Position numbers and translations under genes: made by a program
Origin: Gracilibacillus salitolerans
Lineage (GTDB): Bacteria; Bacillota; Bacilli; Bacillales; Amphibacillaceae
DNA: 64,000 bases
NCBI RefSeq assembly: GCF_009650095.1
Contig: NZ_CP045915.1
Location: forward strand, 3,720,001 to 3,784,000
Reading direction: 5' to 3'
Shown here: positions 53,786 through 63,747 of the stretch, one piece after another
Layout: every line of letters starts with the position of its first letter
How positions within the stretch are numbered: the first letter of the stretch is position 1
Notes under the pieces: generated by a model
The model's database searches: none
Seen by the model: only the letters and a program-made list of their open reading frames with translations
What the model was told of the DNA's origin: nothing

Positions 53786-56700
53786 TTATTGTACCATTTT
53801 TGGATTTCTTTTTCTAACAATCACTAATAATCCGATCCCTAATACTAACAATAATCCACTTGCTAACAACCAATTAAAAATATTAGTTGCAGTGTCTGGT
53901 AAACCAATACCGCCATTTGATTTTCCACCAGCAGCTACAGCTTGGCCTTGGTCTTCATCATCAGCAGCTAATACACCATAAGTTGAGAAGTGGTCAACTG
54001 TTGTAGTTACGACACCATCGCTAACGTCACCACCAATAAGCTCCCAGTTATTTGTTGCTTCATTATAATAATAAATCGCTACATTTTCCGCATTTTCGTC
54101 ATAGCCCATGATTAATTGGAATTCACCAGTATAATCTTCAAAACCTTCAGGGAAAGTAAATTCGAAAGTGTATACATCACCTGCAACTTTAAGCTCCTCT
54201 AAGTTTTGAGGCTGTGCTTTTTCGACAACTAAAGTAGTCCCTTCCGGTAAGTCGCTCGGTAAAATAACTTTAGTCGGTGAACCAGCAATAGAGATTACTA
54301 TATCTGCAACTACTTCTATTTCTTCACCTACTACAACTTCCATTTCTTTCGTTTCATTACCTGATTCATTGTTATCCTCATTTTCACCATCAGGGGTTTC
54401 TGTTCCTTCGCCATCGCCATCACTATCTTGTTCAGATCCATCTCCAGGAGATTCTTCATCATCTCCTGGATCCTCTCCTTCTGGCTTTTCTGGTTTTTTA
54501 CCAGGCTCTTCTTCAGACCCATCACCCGGTTCTTTATCTGAATCCTCATCTGGGTCTTTACCTGGTTCTTCTATAGGATCTAATGCATATGGATCCCAGC
54601 CTTTTAATACATTTTGTACAGTCCAGTCGGCAGCCTGTTCATCTGTTAATTGGCGGCGTGAATCATTTATTACAGCCCCTGGTCCCTCATTTTTATATTC
54701 ATACAAACGTGCATCCTCTGGTTGTAAGCCACTCATCGATGTCCAGCCTTCTGGTTTGATATGCTCACCTAATTTACTTTCCATGATGACAACACTTCCA
54801 ATTGCATCTGGATTTCCACCAGCAGGCCATGGTCTTCCTAAATATACTGTTTCTGCAGGCGCATCACTTGTGAATTTACTATCGATAAATAACATGCCGT
54901 ATTCATCTGAAAGTAACGTACTGGCTGCCGTCACATATCCGTTGTTAGAGTCTGATCCTCTATCCAATGAATGAATAATGGAGTCTTCTATGACGATACG
55001 TGCCCCTCCAAAAATGAAGTCAACATCCCCTTCAATATAGACATCCCCATAATATTGGGTACCAGAATGAGTATATAACGTATCTTGATTCCCGATAAAA
55101 CGGACATCATTGAAATATTGACGATCACCGCTAGCATAGACTGCTACAGCTTGTTGCCCTTCTACATCAGCACTTTCATCAAATGAATTTTCTAATGTTA
55201 AATTTTCGACACGGAGATCATCTGCTCGTAAATAAACACTGGCACTGCCACTTGTTCCAAGCGTTCCACCTACACCATTATCACGACCAGCATAATTATC
55301 ATACGTAATAACCGTGTCGTTTTTACTTTCACCTAACAATGTAATAAACGGCTTATTCGTTGGAATGGTGACAACTTCTTTATACGTACCATCTTTCACA
55401 AAAATGGTAACAGGATTATGATTATTTTCAGGAACAGCGTCAATAGCAGCTTGAACGGTTTCATAATCGCCTGAACCATCCTGTGCAACAACTAAATGAC
55501 TTTCAATATCATTCATTTGCTTGGTTTGCCCTTCCAATATTTTTATATCACCTTGAGCTAATGTCCTATCATTTACATCAACAGAGTTGGTACCTATTAC
55601 TTGAACAAATACTTTGTCGGTATAATCACCGGTCGTTTGCATGATTTCTAATAGCTGAGTTGCCCAGTGACCTCCCCAGGAATAACCGTCTCTTCTCTCG
55701 GCTTCTATTTCCATAATGTCACGTTTAATCACACCGTCACGGCCAGAGAAAATCGGTTCATTTGTTTCTAAATCGTAGAAACGGTACCATGCAGTGGAAT
55801 TCGGATCTTCTACAAAATATTCATTATTAGGATCACCGCTGACATATCTTGTATTTTCTAATTTTACTTCGTCAAACCATTCTAACGCCGCCAATACGGC
55901 TTCATTAACTTCCTCAGTCTCTGGACGAGTCATTAAATAACGAATAATTCCGACTGACTCTGATCCTGAAATAGATGGATGTTCATATGAACGCGCCTCT
56001 CTTGGTTCATACGTATACGGATCATGCTGTGCACACCAAGCAGTTAATTTACCATCTACTTCTATCTGGGCGTTTAAAATATATTCAACCCCTAAATCTA
56101 TTGATTCCTTCGATTTTGTAACGTACTCTTCACTGATCAGATCATCATCAAATGGATAACGTTGTTCTGCAATTAAATCCAATAATTCTAATACATTAAT
56201 CATCGCTTCATCATTGAAGGTTACATAGTCAGAGTAGTTACCTCTTTCCGGATAAACCTGTGCAAAACCACCTGTTTCATACTGCAGCTTGAATAGGAAA
56301 TCCAAACCTTTTTCAATACTTTCTTTATATTTTGGATCTTTTGTTTCCTGATACACCTCTGCTAAAAACTGAAGCTCTGAAATGGTCGCATCATTATCGA
56401 TCGTGCCCAATTCCACGCCATCATTTACCCACTCTGATCGTGATTCTTCTCCATCCCATGGGCGAGTATAAATGTGTGGCCAGTTTTTCGTCCAACCACC
56501 GTGTTCCATTTGCCAGGTTAATAGATTATCTGCTTCTTCTATAGCAGAATCTAAATTACCGGAGAATCTTGTTTCCTCAAATTCGACTGGGTACTCGGCA
56601 TACTCATTCCATTCGTCTAAACTGTGCATCACGATAACGGTTTGACCAAATTTATTGGTTGCCTTAGCTGCCTTATCAATATTCAGCTTCGCAAAACCTG

Positions 56701-59386
56701 GTGCTAACAATTCCAACCTTCTTGTCGGAACAACTACCTCAAGGTCAGTATACGAAAATTCTTCAAAGTATCCGTTTAATGTTACTACAGCTAAATTGTT
56801 TGAAACAGCATGTACACCAGCAATTGCGACTGATTCACTTGCATTCTCTGCTTCTAATAATGCTGCTAAATCTCTTGCTTCGCCCCAAGATAATGTTTCA
56901 CTTGAAGACTCAGCTGTTTGTTCAGAAACTGCTTCTATAATTTGTACTGCTTCTTCACCTGTAATTGTCTCATCCGGATTCACCTTACTATCACTTACTA
57001 AGTGATCTGCATAGCCTAACGCCTCAGCAGTTTCAAGCACATAGGAATACCACTCTTCAGTTGACGTTTCCCAAACAGTTTCCTTCTTAGTCAGGCCTTT
57101 GAACTGTTCCTCATGCACATAGCCTAAAGCTTGATTCACTAAAGAAAAAAATTCAATTCTTGTAATCGCTTCTTCATTCGACGGAAGTTCATCAACTACG
57201 ATGCCTAATTCTTTCAACTTTTTCAATTCGACACCACTAACCACTTCTTCGAGTTCAGCGGGATCAACTTCAACCGGGCTATCATTACCAGCATCAGATT
57301 TATTATGCACACGCAGGTGGTCAATATTTGCTCCACCGCTTGGGCCTACTCCGGTAGCTCGAATGGTATTTTCACCAGCTACAAGCTGAGCTTTCGTAGA
57401 TGTATACTCCCAATTTGCCCAATCACCAGTCGGGTCAAAAGCAAGTTCTTCTTCTACTACTTCACCATTGACTTTAATTTCTGCTGGGCGTTGATCTGTA
57501 CCACCATGTCCATAGCGGAAGTCTATGAAATACTCTCCTTCCACAGGAACGTTGACAGTCCACTCAACCCAGCTTCCAGGCGCGTTAGGGCTGTAATCGA
57601 TAAAACCATCTCCGGTAAATCCGGCATGTTTATTATCAATTATCACCGTGTCTTCTTCTAACTCCGCATCTTCTGCTTCATAAATTTCATCATACTCCAT
57701 TAAAACGCTTAAGTGGTCAATGTTCGCTCCACCACTTGAACCAACTCCAGTTGCGCGAATAACATTCTCACCTTCTGTTAATTGTGCTTTTGTTGAAGTG
57801 TATTCCCATGCTGTCCAATCACCAGTTGGATCAAAAGGTAATTCTTCTTCTACGACCTCACCATTAACTTCAACTTTTGCAGGGCGAAGGTCCGTACCAC
57901 CATGAGCATATCGAAAATCTAATGTATACTCACCATCTGCAGGTACATCCACTACCCATTCAATCCAGCCACCTGGAGCATTCGGAACATAATCAACAAA
58001 GCCTGTACCGGTAAAACCAGCGTGCTTGTTATCAATAATCGCATCGTTCAAATTTGCCTCTTCTGCTTCATAAATATATTCACCAACAGGTTCTGCTGGT
58101 TCTTCCGGTTCCTGTGGCTCTTCTTCTTCTGGCTCCTGATAAAGACTACCTGAAATTTTCAAATCGTCAATATAGTGTCCATCAGTTCCACTGTTAGGAG
58201 TGAAACTTTCCACAAAATTAACTTTTTCTGCCGATTGATTAAGAGGGGCTTCTTCATGCACTAACTCATCATCAATATAGACATTGGCATGCTGCTCGTC
58301 TAAGTTAATTTCAACCGTTACTTTATACCACGTCTCTTCTTCTACTTCCACTAACTGATGATAATTATCACCTGTACGATACGTAATGAAACCATCTTTT
58401 GTTTCAATAATAACCGGTGTACTGTCACCTTTAATTCTCATGACTTTGGTTGAGCTAGTATAGTTTGGCTGCATAAATAACATTTCAAATGTCGCTACAC
58501 CACCAAGGTCTTCCACCGATTTGCTTAAAATAACATTTGTAGCATCACTTGTATCATCAAGGAAAACACTTTTATTTTCTTCAGACGGTACATCTGCTAC
58601 GGTTACGGTTCCTCCACTTTCTGAGACTGTTAGATCTGATGGTGCCTCTCCGACAACATCATCATTGAAGTCTGTTTCAAAAACAAAATCAGCTTCAGGT
58701 TTTTCTGGTGGTAGTTCTACTTCCTCTAATTGTGAAATACGAAGATCATCGATATAATGTCCCAATGCTTTACTTCCAGGAGTAAATGATTCCATATAAT
58801 TGATTTTGGATGCATCCTCGTAAAATGCTGCCCCTTCTACTTTTAACTCATCATTGACATAAGCATCGACTGTTTTTCCTGTTAAATCTACTTCAATTTT
58901 TAGGTCGTACCATTCATTTTCTTGCACTTCTACTAAATTCTCATAGGAATTATCGCTGTTTCGATAACCGATATAGCCATCATTTGTTTCGATAATGACA
59001 GAGGTACCGTCACCTTTAAGGCGCATCACCTTTGTTGAACTTGTATACTCTGGTTGCATAAATTTCATTTCGATTGTTACCTGATTGTCCAAGTCCTCCA
59101 TTGATTTAGAGATTGACACATCGTCACTTTCACTTGTGTCATTCAGGTATACACTTTTATTATCTGCATCAGGTAATTCTTCCACAGTAACTGCTCCACC
59201 ATCTTCAGATACATCGAGATTTGCTGGCGTTTGCCCCGTTTCATCATCATTAAAATCTTCTTCAAAAATAACAACGTTGTTAAAATCTGACTCAGCTTTT
59301 ACCAGTGTCACTGGCATCGTAGAAAAAATAGTAGTAAACAGTAAGATAAAAATGAGAAATACGTTGACTGCTCGTTTACCATTCAT
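53786..59386 (-). CDS. Giant wall-anchored pectate lyase (PL10) / pectin methylesterase (CE8)
   Basis: A 1866-residue secreted protein. In order it has a signal peptide (1-31), two tandem jelly-roll (LamG-like) modules (about 38-230 and 234-420), two CBM35/CBM6-like modules (about 435-565 and 567-692, each starting YEAE) and an SLH-like stretch (about 715-835). A PL10 pectate lyase follows (about 940-1250, with GGWTKNW, NDATISELQFLAEVY, GGFAQVYP, YSWGGHW), then a CE8 esterase (about 1295-1600, with FIGNQDTLY, DVDFIFGGA, YLGRPW). The rest is an acidic linker (about 1600-1690), a beta domain and LPDTA (1829) with a hydrophobic tail. GGGAGA precedes the ATG. Removing methyl groups and cleaving the exposed polygalacturonate are joined in one chain. 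Confidence 0.93.
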   Translation of the reverse strand: MNGKRAVNVFLIFILLFTTIFSTMPVTLVKAESDFNNVVIFEEDFNDDETGQTPANLDVSEDGGAVTVEELPDADNKSVYLNDTSESDDVSISKSMEDLDNQVTIEMKFMQPEYTSSTKVMRLKGDGTSVIIETNDGYIGYRNSDNSYENLVEVQENEWYDLKIEVDLTGKTVDAYVNDELKVEGAAFYEDASKINYMESFTPGSKALGHYIDDLRISQLEEVELPPEKPEADFVFETDFNDDVVGEAPSDLTVSESGGTVTVADVPSEENKSVFLDDTSDATNVILSKSVEDLGGVATFEMLFMQPNYTSSTKVMRIKGDSTPVIIETKDGFITYRTGDNYHQLVEVEEETWYKVTVEINLDEQHANVYIDDELVHEEAPLNQSAEKVNFVESFTPNSGTDGHYIDDLKISGSLYQEPEEEEPQEPEEPAEPVGEYIYEAEEANLNDAIIDNKHAGFTGTGFVDYVPNAPGGWIEWVVDVPADGEYTLDFRYAHGGTDLRPAKVEVNGEVVEEELPFDPTGDWTAWEYTSTKAQLTEGENVIRATGVGSSGGANIDHLSVLMEYDEIYEAEDAELEEDTVIIDNKHAGFTGDGFIDYSPNAPGSWVEWTVNVPVEGEYFIDFRYGHGGTDQRPAEIKVNGEVVEEELAFDPTGDWANWEYTSTKAQLVAGENTIRATGVGPSGGANIDHLRVHNKSDAGNDSPVEVDPAELEEVVSGVELKKLKELGIVVDELPSNEEAITRIEFFSLVNQALGYVHEEQFKGLTKKETVWETSTEEWYSYVLETAEALGYADHLVSDSKVNPDETITGEEAVQIIEAVSEQTAESSSETLSWGEARDLAALLEAENASESVAIAGVHAVSNNLAVVTLNGYFEEFSYTDLEVVVPTRRLELLAPGFAKLNIDKAAKATNKFGQTVIVMHSLDEWNEYAEYPVEFEETRFSGNLDSAIEEADNLLTWQMEHGGWTKNWPHIYTRPWDGEESRSEWVNDGVELGTIDNDATISELQFLAEVYQETKDPKYKESIEKGLDFLFKLQYETGGFAQVYPERGNYSDYVTFNDEAMINVLELLDLIAEQRYPFDDDLISEEYVTKSKESIDLGVEYILNAQIEVDGKLTAWCAQHDPYTYEPREARSYEHPSISGSESVGIIRYLMTRPETEEVNEAVLAALEWFDEVKLENTRYVSGDPNNEYFVEDPNSTAWYRFYDLETNEPIFSGRDGVIKRDIMEIEAERRDGYSWGGHWATQLLEIMQTTGDYTDKVFVQVIGTNSVDVNDRTLAQGDIKILEGQTKQMNDIESHLVVAQDGSGDYETVQAAIDAVPENNHNPVTIFVKDGTYKEVVTIPTNKPFITLLGESKNDTVITYDNYAGRDNGVGGTLGTSGSASVYLRADDLRVENLTLENSFDESADVEGQQAVAVYASGDRQYFNDVRFIGNQDTLYTHSGTQYYGDVYIEGDVDFIFGGARIVIEDSIIHSLDRGSDSNNGYVTAASTLLSDEYGMLFIDSKFTSDAPAETVYLGRPWPAGGNPDAIGSVVIMESKLGEHIKPEGWTSMSGLQPEDARLYEYKNEGPGAVINDSRRQLTDEQAADWTVQNVLKGWDPYALDPIEEPGKDPDEDSDKEPGDGSEEEPGKKPEKPEGEDPGDDEESPGDGSEQDSDGDGEGTETPDGENEDNNESGNETKEMEVVVGEEIEVVADIVISIAGSPTKVILPSDLPEGTTLVVEKAQPQNLEELKVAGDVYTFEFTFPEGFEDYTGEFQLIMGYDENAENVAIYYYNEATNNWELIGGDVSDGVVTTTVDHFSTYGVLAADDEDQGQAVAAGGKSNGGIGLPDTATNIFNWLLASGLLLVLGIGLLVIVRKRNPKMVQ

Positions 59387-59448
59387 TAGATAATCTCCCT
59401 TCTCTTAAATAGTTAAGATAAAAACAGTATAGTTTCCCTCCTTCCCAG

Positions 59449-60309
59449 TTATGCTTGATTACGAAATTGCTTAGGTGTTACATGGTGATATTTCTTAAAG
59501 CATCTAATAAAGTTAGATGCTGTTGAAAAACCAATTCGGGAAGCTATTTCTGCAATAGGCATGTTCGTTTCCATCAATAATTTCTTCGCTTCATACATTC
59601 TTCTTTGCAATATATAATGATGAATCGTCATACCAAACTCTTTTTTAAAAAAGTGACACAAGTAATACTTATTAAAGTGCAACTTTTCTGCAAGATCCTC
59701 TAATTGCCAGTTGGTATGCCAAATTCTATTAATCTCCTTTAAAATTCTTTCTTGTGTAAGCACCGGATTGGAATCCGAAATATGGAAAGTTCGATCTATT
59801 GAAGTATGTATTGCTCGACTGAAAAAAAGTAGTAATTCTGATACATAAAGAATTAATGCATGTTGATGCTGCCATTTATCCGGAGACATCTCTTCTTGTA
59901 ATAGTTGACGAATAATATGGTAAAAATCTTCATACCCTCGTTCTTCTATCTCCAAAAAGCAATGTGATGTAGGCTGTTGATTTAATAAGTGCTTAAATTC
60001 TTGAAAAATAGGCTGTTCATAGCAAAATAAATGATCAGTAAACATGATCATCACTCGGTCATATGCCTGATTATCTGGTAATCTCACTTTATGCAACTCT
60101 GAACTGTTAAACAAAAGTACATGACCTTTCTTTAAATGAAACACTTTTTCTTCAAAAATAAACTGTGCTTCCCCACTTCTCACCCACACGACTTCATATC
60201 CTGGATGGGAGTGAAAGTCTTTTGGTGTCTTATTATCCACTTTATGTTGGATGGTGAATGCAGGCACGTCTACTTGTTTTTTCTCTGATTCTAGTTTTTC
60301 TATTAACAC
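59449..60309 (-). CDS. AraC-family regulator of the pectinase gene
   Basis: A 286-residue regulator with an N-terminal cupin (HSHPGYEVVWVRSGEAQF, LLFNSSELHKVRL) and C-terminal AraC helix-turn-helix pair (LAEKLHFNKYYLCHFFKKEF, IASRIGFSTASNFIRCFKKY). The start is set at GTG 60309, which has GGAGGTGA seven bases upstream. The longer frame from ATG 60345 would start about six bases after the -10 box and inside a cre site. It precedes the pectinase gene by 62 bases on the same strand and probably activates it in response to a pectin breakdown product. Confidence 0.87.
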   Translation of the reverse strand: MLIEKLESEKKQVDVPAFTIQHKVDNKTPKDFHSHPGYEVVWVRSGEAQFIFEEKVFHLKKGHVLLFNSSELHKVRLPDNQAYDRVMIMFTDHLFCYEQPIFQEFKHLLNQQPTSHCFLEIEERGYEDFYHIIRQLLQEEMSPDKWQHQHALILYVSELLLFFSRAIHTSIDRTFHISDSNPVLTQERILKEINRIWHTNWQLEDLAEKLHFNKYYLCHFFKKEFGMTIHHYILQRRMYEAKKLLMETNMPIAEIASRIGFSTASNFIRCFKKYHHVTPKQFRNQA

Positions 60310-60330
60310 CCAATCACCTCCGTTATGTAT

Positions 60331-60356
60331 AGAAAACGTTTTCATTTTGTATTATA
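60331..60356 (-). promoter_or_regulatory. Promoter -10 and perfect cre of the AraC-pectinase unit
   Basis: On the minus strand TATAAT (complement of 60351-60356) has TTGGAG 16 bases upstream. The sequence TGAAAACGTTTTCT (complement of 60331-60344) matches the cre consensus at 14 of 14 positions and covers the expected transcription start. CcpA would block this promoter in the presence of preferred sugars. Confidence 0.78.
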
Positions 60357-60441
60357 GCATAGTTTTCCCAATCTCCAATAATGAAATATTGTTGAAATAA
60401 TATTCCTATATTGCTATAGGTGGAATGGCCAGAAATTATGT

Positions 60442-61953
60442 CTAGCCATTCTCTTGATAGGATGTGTCTTTCTGTCTTTGCAGATACCAATGCTGAAAGG
60501 TCTGGGCAAAATCCAGCGGTACATCATTGATTGTTTCGATTCGCGTAGGTGTAGAACGATTCATCGTTGAAATAGAAACGAGCTTGAAAATTCTCTGTAG
60601 TATCGATTGCGAATAACTCATTTCGATGACACGTCTCCTTTTAGTAATAAACATTCTACTAGTTAAGCCACCATGCCACCATTGTAATTGGTCATCCGAG
60701 ATCAAATATTTTGTATGGAGATAATCTAGAATTCTATTCGCAATAACGATCAGTAATAAAAGCAGTGACAATAACCACCACGCTGCATCGATTTGAAAAA
60801 TAGTTGGCTTGAAATAAAATAGACCAGCAGTTACCACTATCCAAAACCAACTCGGTTTTATTAATTTCATATATAAAGAAGTCTTTGTTAATCGATTCAT
60901 AGATTCCTCTACATGGTAGTCTGGTAATAGTGCTTCCATTAATTGATAGGCTCGTTTAATCGGCAGAAAAGGATATAACGAATTAACACTAACTGCATAA
61001 TCTTCTGATTGAGGACTGGCAGAACTGATTAGCTTCACTTCCGCTAATCCGAAAATGCGTTTTAGTAATTTTTGCTCGATTTCCAACCCTTGTATTCTTT
61101 GTTTTTCTATTGCAAAGTGTGTCTCATCTAATAAACCTCTCTCAATGTAAATATGGGTAGCACTAGATGAAATGCGATATTTCCCATAGCGAGAAAATGT
61201 TCTGACAATACCAATGATTATCGCAATTACAACCGCAATGATACTTAACATGATAATCAACCATCTGCTATTAATGATTTGATATAATACACCTTGATAT
61301 TGATCCGAATCAGGTAATAACGGCTCGATAAAATCATACATCCCCGTTACAATCGGTATAATCGCTAAAAAACTCAAAGAAGTAAAGCTTGCTTTGAGCA
61401 AATCCTGATTGGTAGGCTCAAAATGTATAACATGATCTGTTTCCACTTTATTTTCAGCTTCATTCACTTCTTCCTCGTGTTGATCTTGTTCTTTCTTTTC
61501 CAGCTTGGGCACTTGACTTTCCTCTACATTGACTAATTCCAATAAAAAGGCAGCATGTTGTTTCGACACCACTTGAAAGGTAATTGCATCGTCATCACCA
61601 TCCATCGCTGTTTCAAATGTAAGGGACGTCAGACCAAATAGTTTGTGAAAAAGAGTAGTATGTCTTGTTACATTTTGAATTTTTGAAAAAGGAATCGTGC
61701 TTGTATGTTTGACAAAAAGACCTTTCTTGATCTGAAAGGTGCGCTCCTCCCATTCATACGTTTCTACAAACCAACTACCCACAATATAAATCACCCGTAA
61801 CAAAACACCGACAATAAATACATAACGACCATATTCTAACAACCAAAAATCAGAATCTCTTTTCACAACAAATAATAGAATCCCTAGTATTAAACCATTT
61901 TTTATCAATTGATAAATTCGATATAAGATAATTAAAGGATGATATCTCATCAT
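60442..61953 (-). CDS. ydbT: Membrane protein with bacterial PH domains, YdbT family
   Basis: A 503-residue protein with three bacterial PH (bPH2/DUF304) domains separated by pairs of membrane helices. FQIKKGLFVKHTSTIPFSKIQNV is the first domain start and YIERGLLDETHFAIEKQRIQG the second. An acidic insert lies near 155-175. The ATG overlaps the ydbS stop (ATGA). YdbS and YdbT act together; in B. subtilis they are linked to resistance to heterologous amyloliquecidin-type and other membrane-active compounds, though the mechanism is not clear. Confidence 0.88.
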   Translation of the reverse strand: MMRYHPLIILYRIYQLIKNGLILGILLFVVKRDSDFWLLEYGRYVFIVGVLLRVIYIVGSWFVETYEWEERTFQIKKGLFVKHTSTIPFSKIQNVTRHTTLFHKLFGLTSLTFETAMDGDDDAITFQVVSKQHAAFLLELVNVEESQVPKLEKKEQDQHEEEVNEAENKVETDHVIHFEPTNQDLLKASFTSLSFLAIIPIVTGMYDFIEPLLPDSDQYQGVLYQIINSRWLIIMLSIIAVVIAIIIGIVRTFSRYGKYRISSSATHIYIERGLLDETHFAIEKQRIQGLEIEQKLLKRIFGLAEVKLISSASPQSEDYAVSVNSLYPFLPIKRAYQLMEALLPDYHVEESMNRLTKTSLYMKLIKPSWFWIVVTAGLFYFKPTIFQIDAAWWLLSLLLLLIVIANRILDYLHTKYLISDDQLQWWHGGLTSRMFITKRRRVIEMSYSQSILQRIFKLVSISTMNRSTPTRIETINDVPLDFAQTFQHWYLQRQKDTSYQENG

Positions 61954-62432
61954 TCATCCACTTCCTTTAGCTTAGCAAGTTCAGCAATTCTCGCACGTAA
62001 TTCTAGAGCCACTTGTTCTTCTAAGGCAGGAATAACGTGTGAAGACCCCATTGTCTCGACTTTAATCGAACGCATCTGATATGCCCGCATAATGGGTCCT
62101 TGGCTAGTAGATACAGATTGAATTTTGGACATTGGAACGGTAACCCATTCTTTTGTTAATACACCATATCTTAATTGAAGATATTCAATATCTATCTGAT
62201 AACGCCAACTTCGATAGAGATAATGAGGCTCAATGAACGACCAGATAGTACCAACAACAGCAATTAGGAGAAGACCTATCAATATCCAGTTAGCCCACGC
62301 TGGCCAGTCAAAGTAATAACCTAACCAAAATAATACTGCCAACACGATAAATCCAATGATATTACTGATCGTTTCAGATATTATTCGGGCTTTAGGAAAC
62401 TTAGATGATAAACGATGTTCTAATTCATTCAC
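61950..62432 (-). CDS. ydbS: PH-domain membrane protein, YdbS family
   Basis: A 160-residue protein with two membrane helices (about 28-46 and 50-68) and one bPH2 domain (LQLRYGVLTKEWVTVPMSKIQSV). The start is GTG, overlapping the stop of the DUF418 gene as GTGA. It is the small partner of YdbT, and all three genes form one overlapping operon. Confidence 0.88.
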   Translation of the reverse strand: MNELEHRLSSKFPKARIISETISNIIGFIVLAVLFWLGYYFDWPAWANWILIGLLLIAVVGTIWSFIEPHYLYRSWRYQIDIEYLQLRYGVLTKEWVTVPMSKIQSVSTSQGPIMRAYQMRSIKVETMGSSHVIPALEEQVALELRARIAELAKLKEVDE

Positions 62433-63604
62433 ACTGCAACATCCTTTGTTTTCATTTTCGGTTTGGACTTGAACGAAAGATAAACTACTATTTTCAACAG
62501 CCTTTCTAGCGGACCTTGTTTAAAGCGGGCCATATACCATATACTAAAAAACACTTGTAATATGAAAATGGCAATGCCTAGAAAAATAGCAAACCACACT
62601 CCCAAACGAGCAAATAATCCTATCCCATAGCCATAAAAAATAAAAGTACAGATTACCGTCTGTAGGATATAATTAGTAAGTGATAGTTTCCCGACCTGTT
62701 CAAACGCATAAACGATTACATTCTTTTGATAAACCACATACAAATAGGCAAACAAGAAAATATACCCTACAGCCAAAACAATTCCCCCAACCTCACTAAA
62801 AGCGATCATTTCTGAGAAATAAGGTGTGATCTTCAACAATAAACCAATCGGTATCAGATAGAGAAAGGCTTGTTTATATCGTTCTTTATTTATTTCAAAA
62901 TGTTGAAGCCATTCTTTTTTGCCTGCATATATTCCAAACAGAAAAATCGGCAGCAATACGACTGGAGTTATCAATAAAAAGAATAAAGCTTCGGTATCTC
63001 CTAGATCTAACGGATCTTTATTATTACGATGTTGCGTTATTTCATGGTAGGTCCCACTTTGATAAATAGGTAATGTCTCATTCAAGTAACTGTTTATAGT
63101 AGATTCACTATAAAGCTCAAATCCATCTTCTGAACTGCCCGCAAAACTACCTAGAAACAACAGTCCAAAAAAAATAATAAACCAGATAAAAATGGTTTTA
63201 ACCTTCCGTTTTACAAAGAACAATAGTAGAATCCCTATTAATCCGTAAGCTAATAAGATATCGCCTTCCCACAAAAAATAGCTATGTAAGATACCGAAAA
63301 CCATCAACATAATAAACCTTCGAAACAAATACCTTTTTATTGGTAAACCCCTATCTTCTAATTTGTTCACCATTAATACTAGGGAATATCCAAAAATGAA
63401 AGCAAAGATCGGCATGAATGAGCCTTCAATCAATATATGGATAATATGATAGCCAAACATATCAAATGGCGTTAAATGAAAAAAGGTAATTTCATCTTTT
63501 CCATATATGCCATACTGAAAGATTAGTAGATTGGCTAGTAAAATTCCTAATAAACTAAACCCTCTTATAGCATCAATCAGTGAAATCCTCTGTGAATTAA
63601 TCAT
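62429..63604 (-). CDS. DUF418 family membrane protein
   Basis: A 391-residue polytopic protein, with about ten helices and the DUF418 domain in the C-terminal third. RISLIDAIRGFSLLGILLANL is the typical N-terminus. ATG 63604 is preferred for its AAAGGAG site; an upstream in-frame codon lacks one. An extracytoplasmic loop around 185-215 is charged. The function of DUF418 proteins is unknown. Overlap with ydbS places it first in the ydbST operon, a linkage that may be informative. Confidence 0.85.
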   Translation of the reverse strand: MINSQRISLIDAIRGFSLLGILLANLLIFQYGIYGKDEITFFHLTPFDMFGYHIIHILIEGSFMPIFAFIFGYSLVLMVNKLEDRGLPIKRYLFRRFIMLMVFGILHSYFLWEGDILLAYGLIGILLLFFVKRKVKTIFIWFIIFFGLLFLGSFAGSSEDGFELYSESTINSYLNETLPIYQSGTYHEITQHRNNKDPLDLGDTEALFFLLITPVVLLPIFLFGIYAGKKEWLQHFEINKERYKQAFLYLIPIGLLLKITPYFSEMIAFSEVGGIVLAVGYIFLFAYLYVVYQKNVIVYAFEQVGKLSLTNYILQTVICTFIFYGYGIGLFARLGVWFAIFLGIAIFILQVFFSIWYMARFKQGPLERLLKIVVYLSFKSKPKMKTKDVAV

Positions 63605-63747
63605 TCTTCTAACTCCTTTTATTCTAATCCATATTTTCTCATTCAACTATATCGAAGTCTTTTTGTAATTTCAATGAATTTTTATTGTTTTTCGATAAAA
63701 TTTTATTGTATAATAAATGATATATCCTAAAATTCGAGGTGAGTATC

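Noticed and set aside
54369..54974. 201-codon plus-strand frame rich in Ser/Pro/Gly opposite the pectinase linker
   Set aside because: It is the complement of the acidic Glu/Asp/Gly-rich linker; its low-complexity composition mirrors the real gene and it has no ribosome site.
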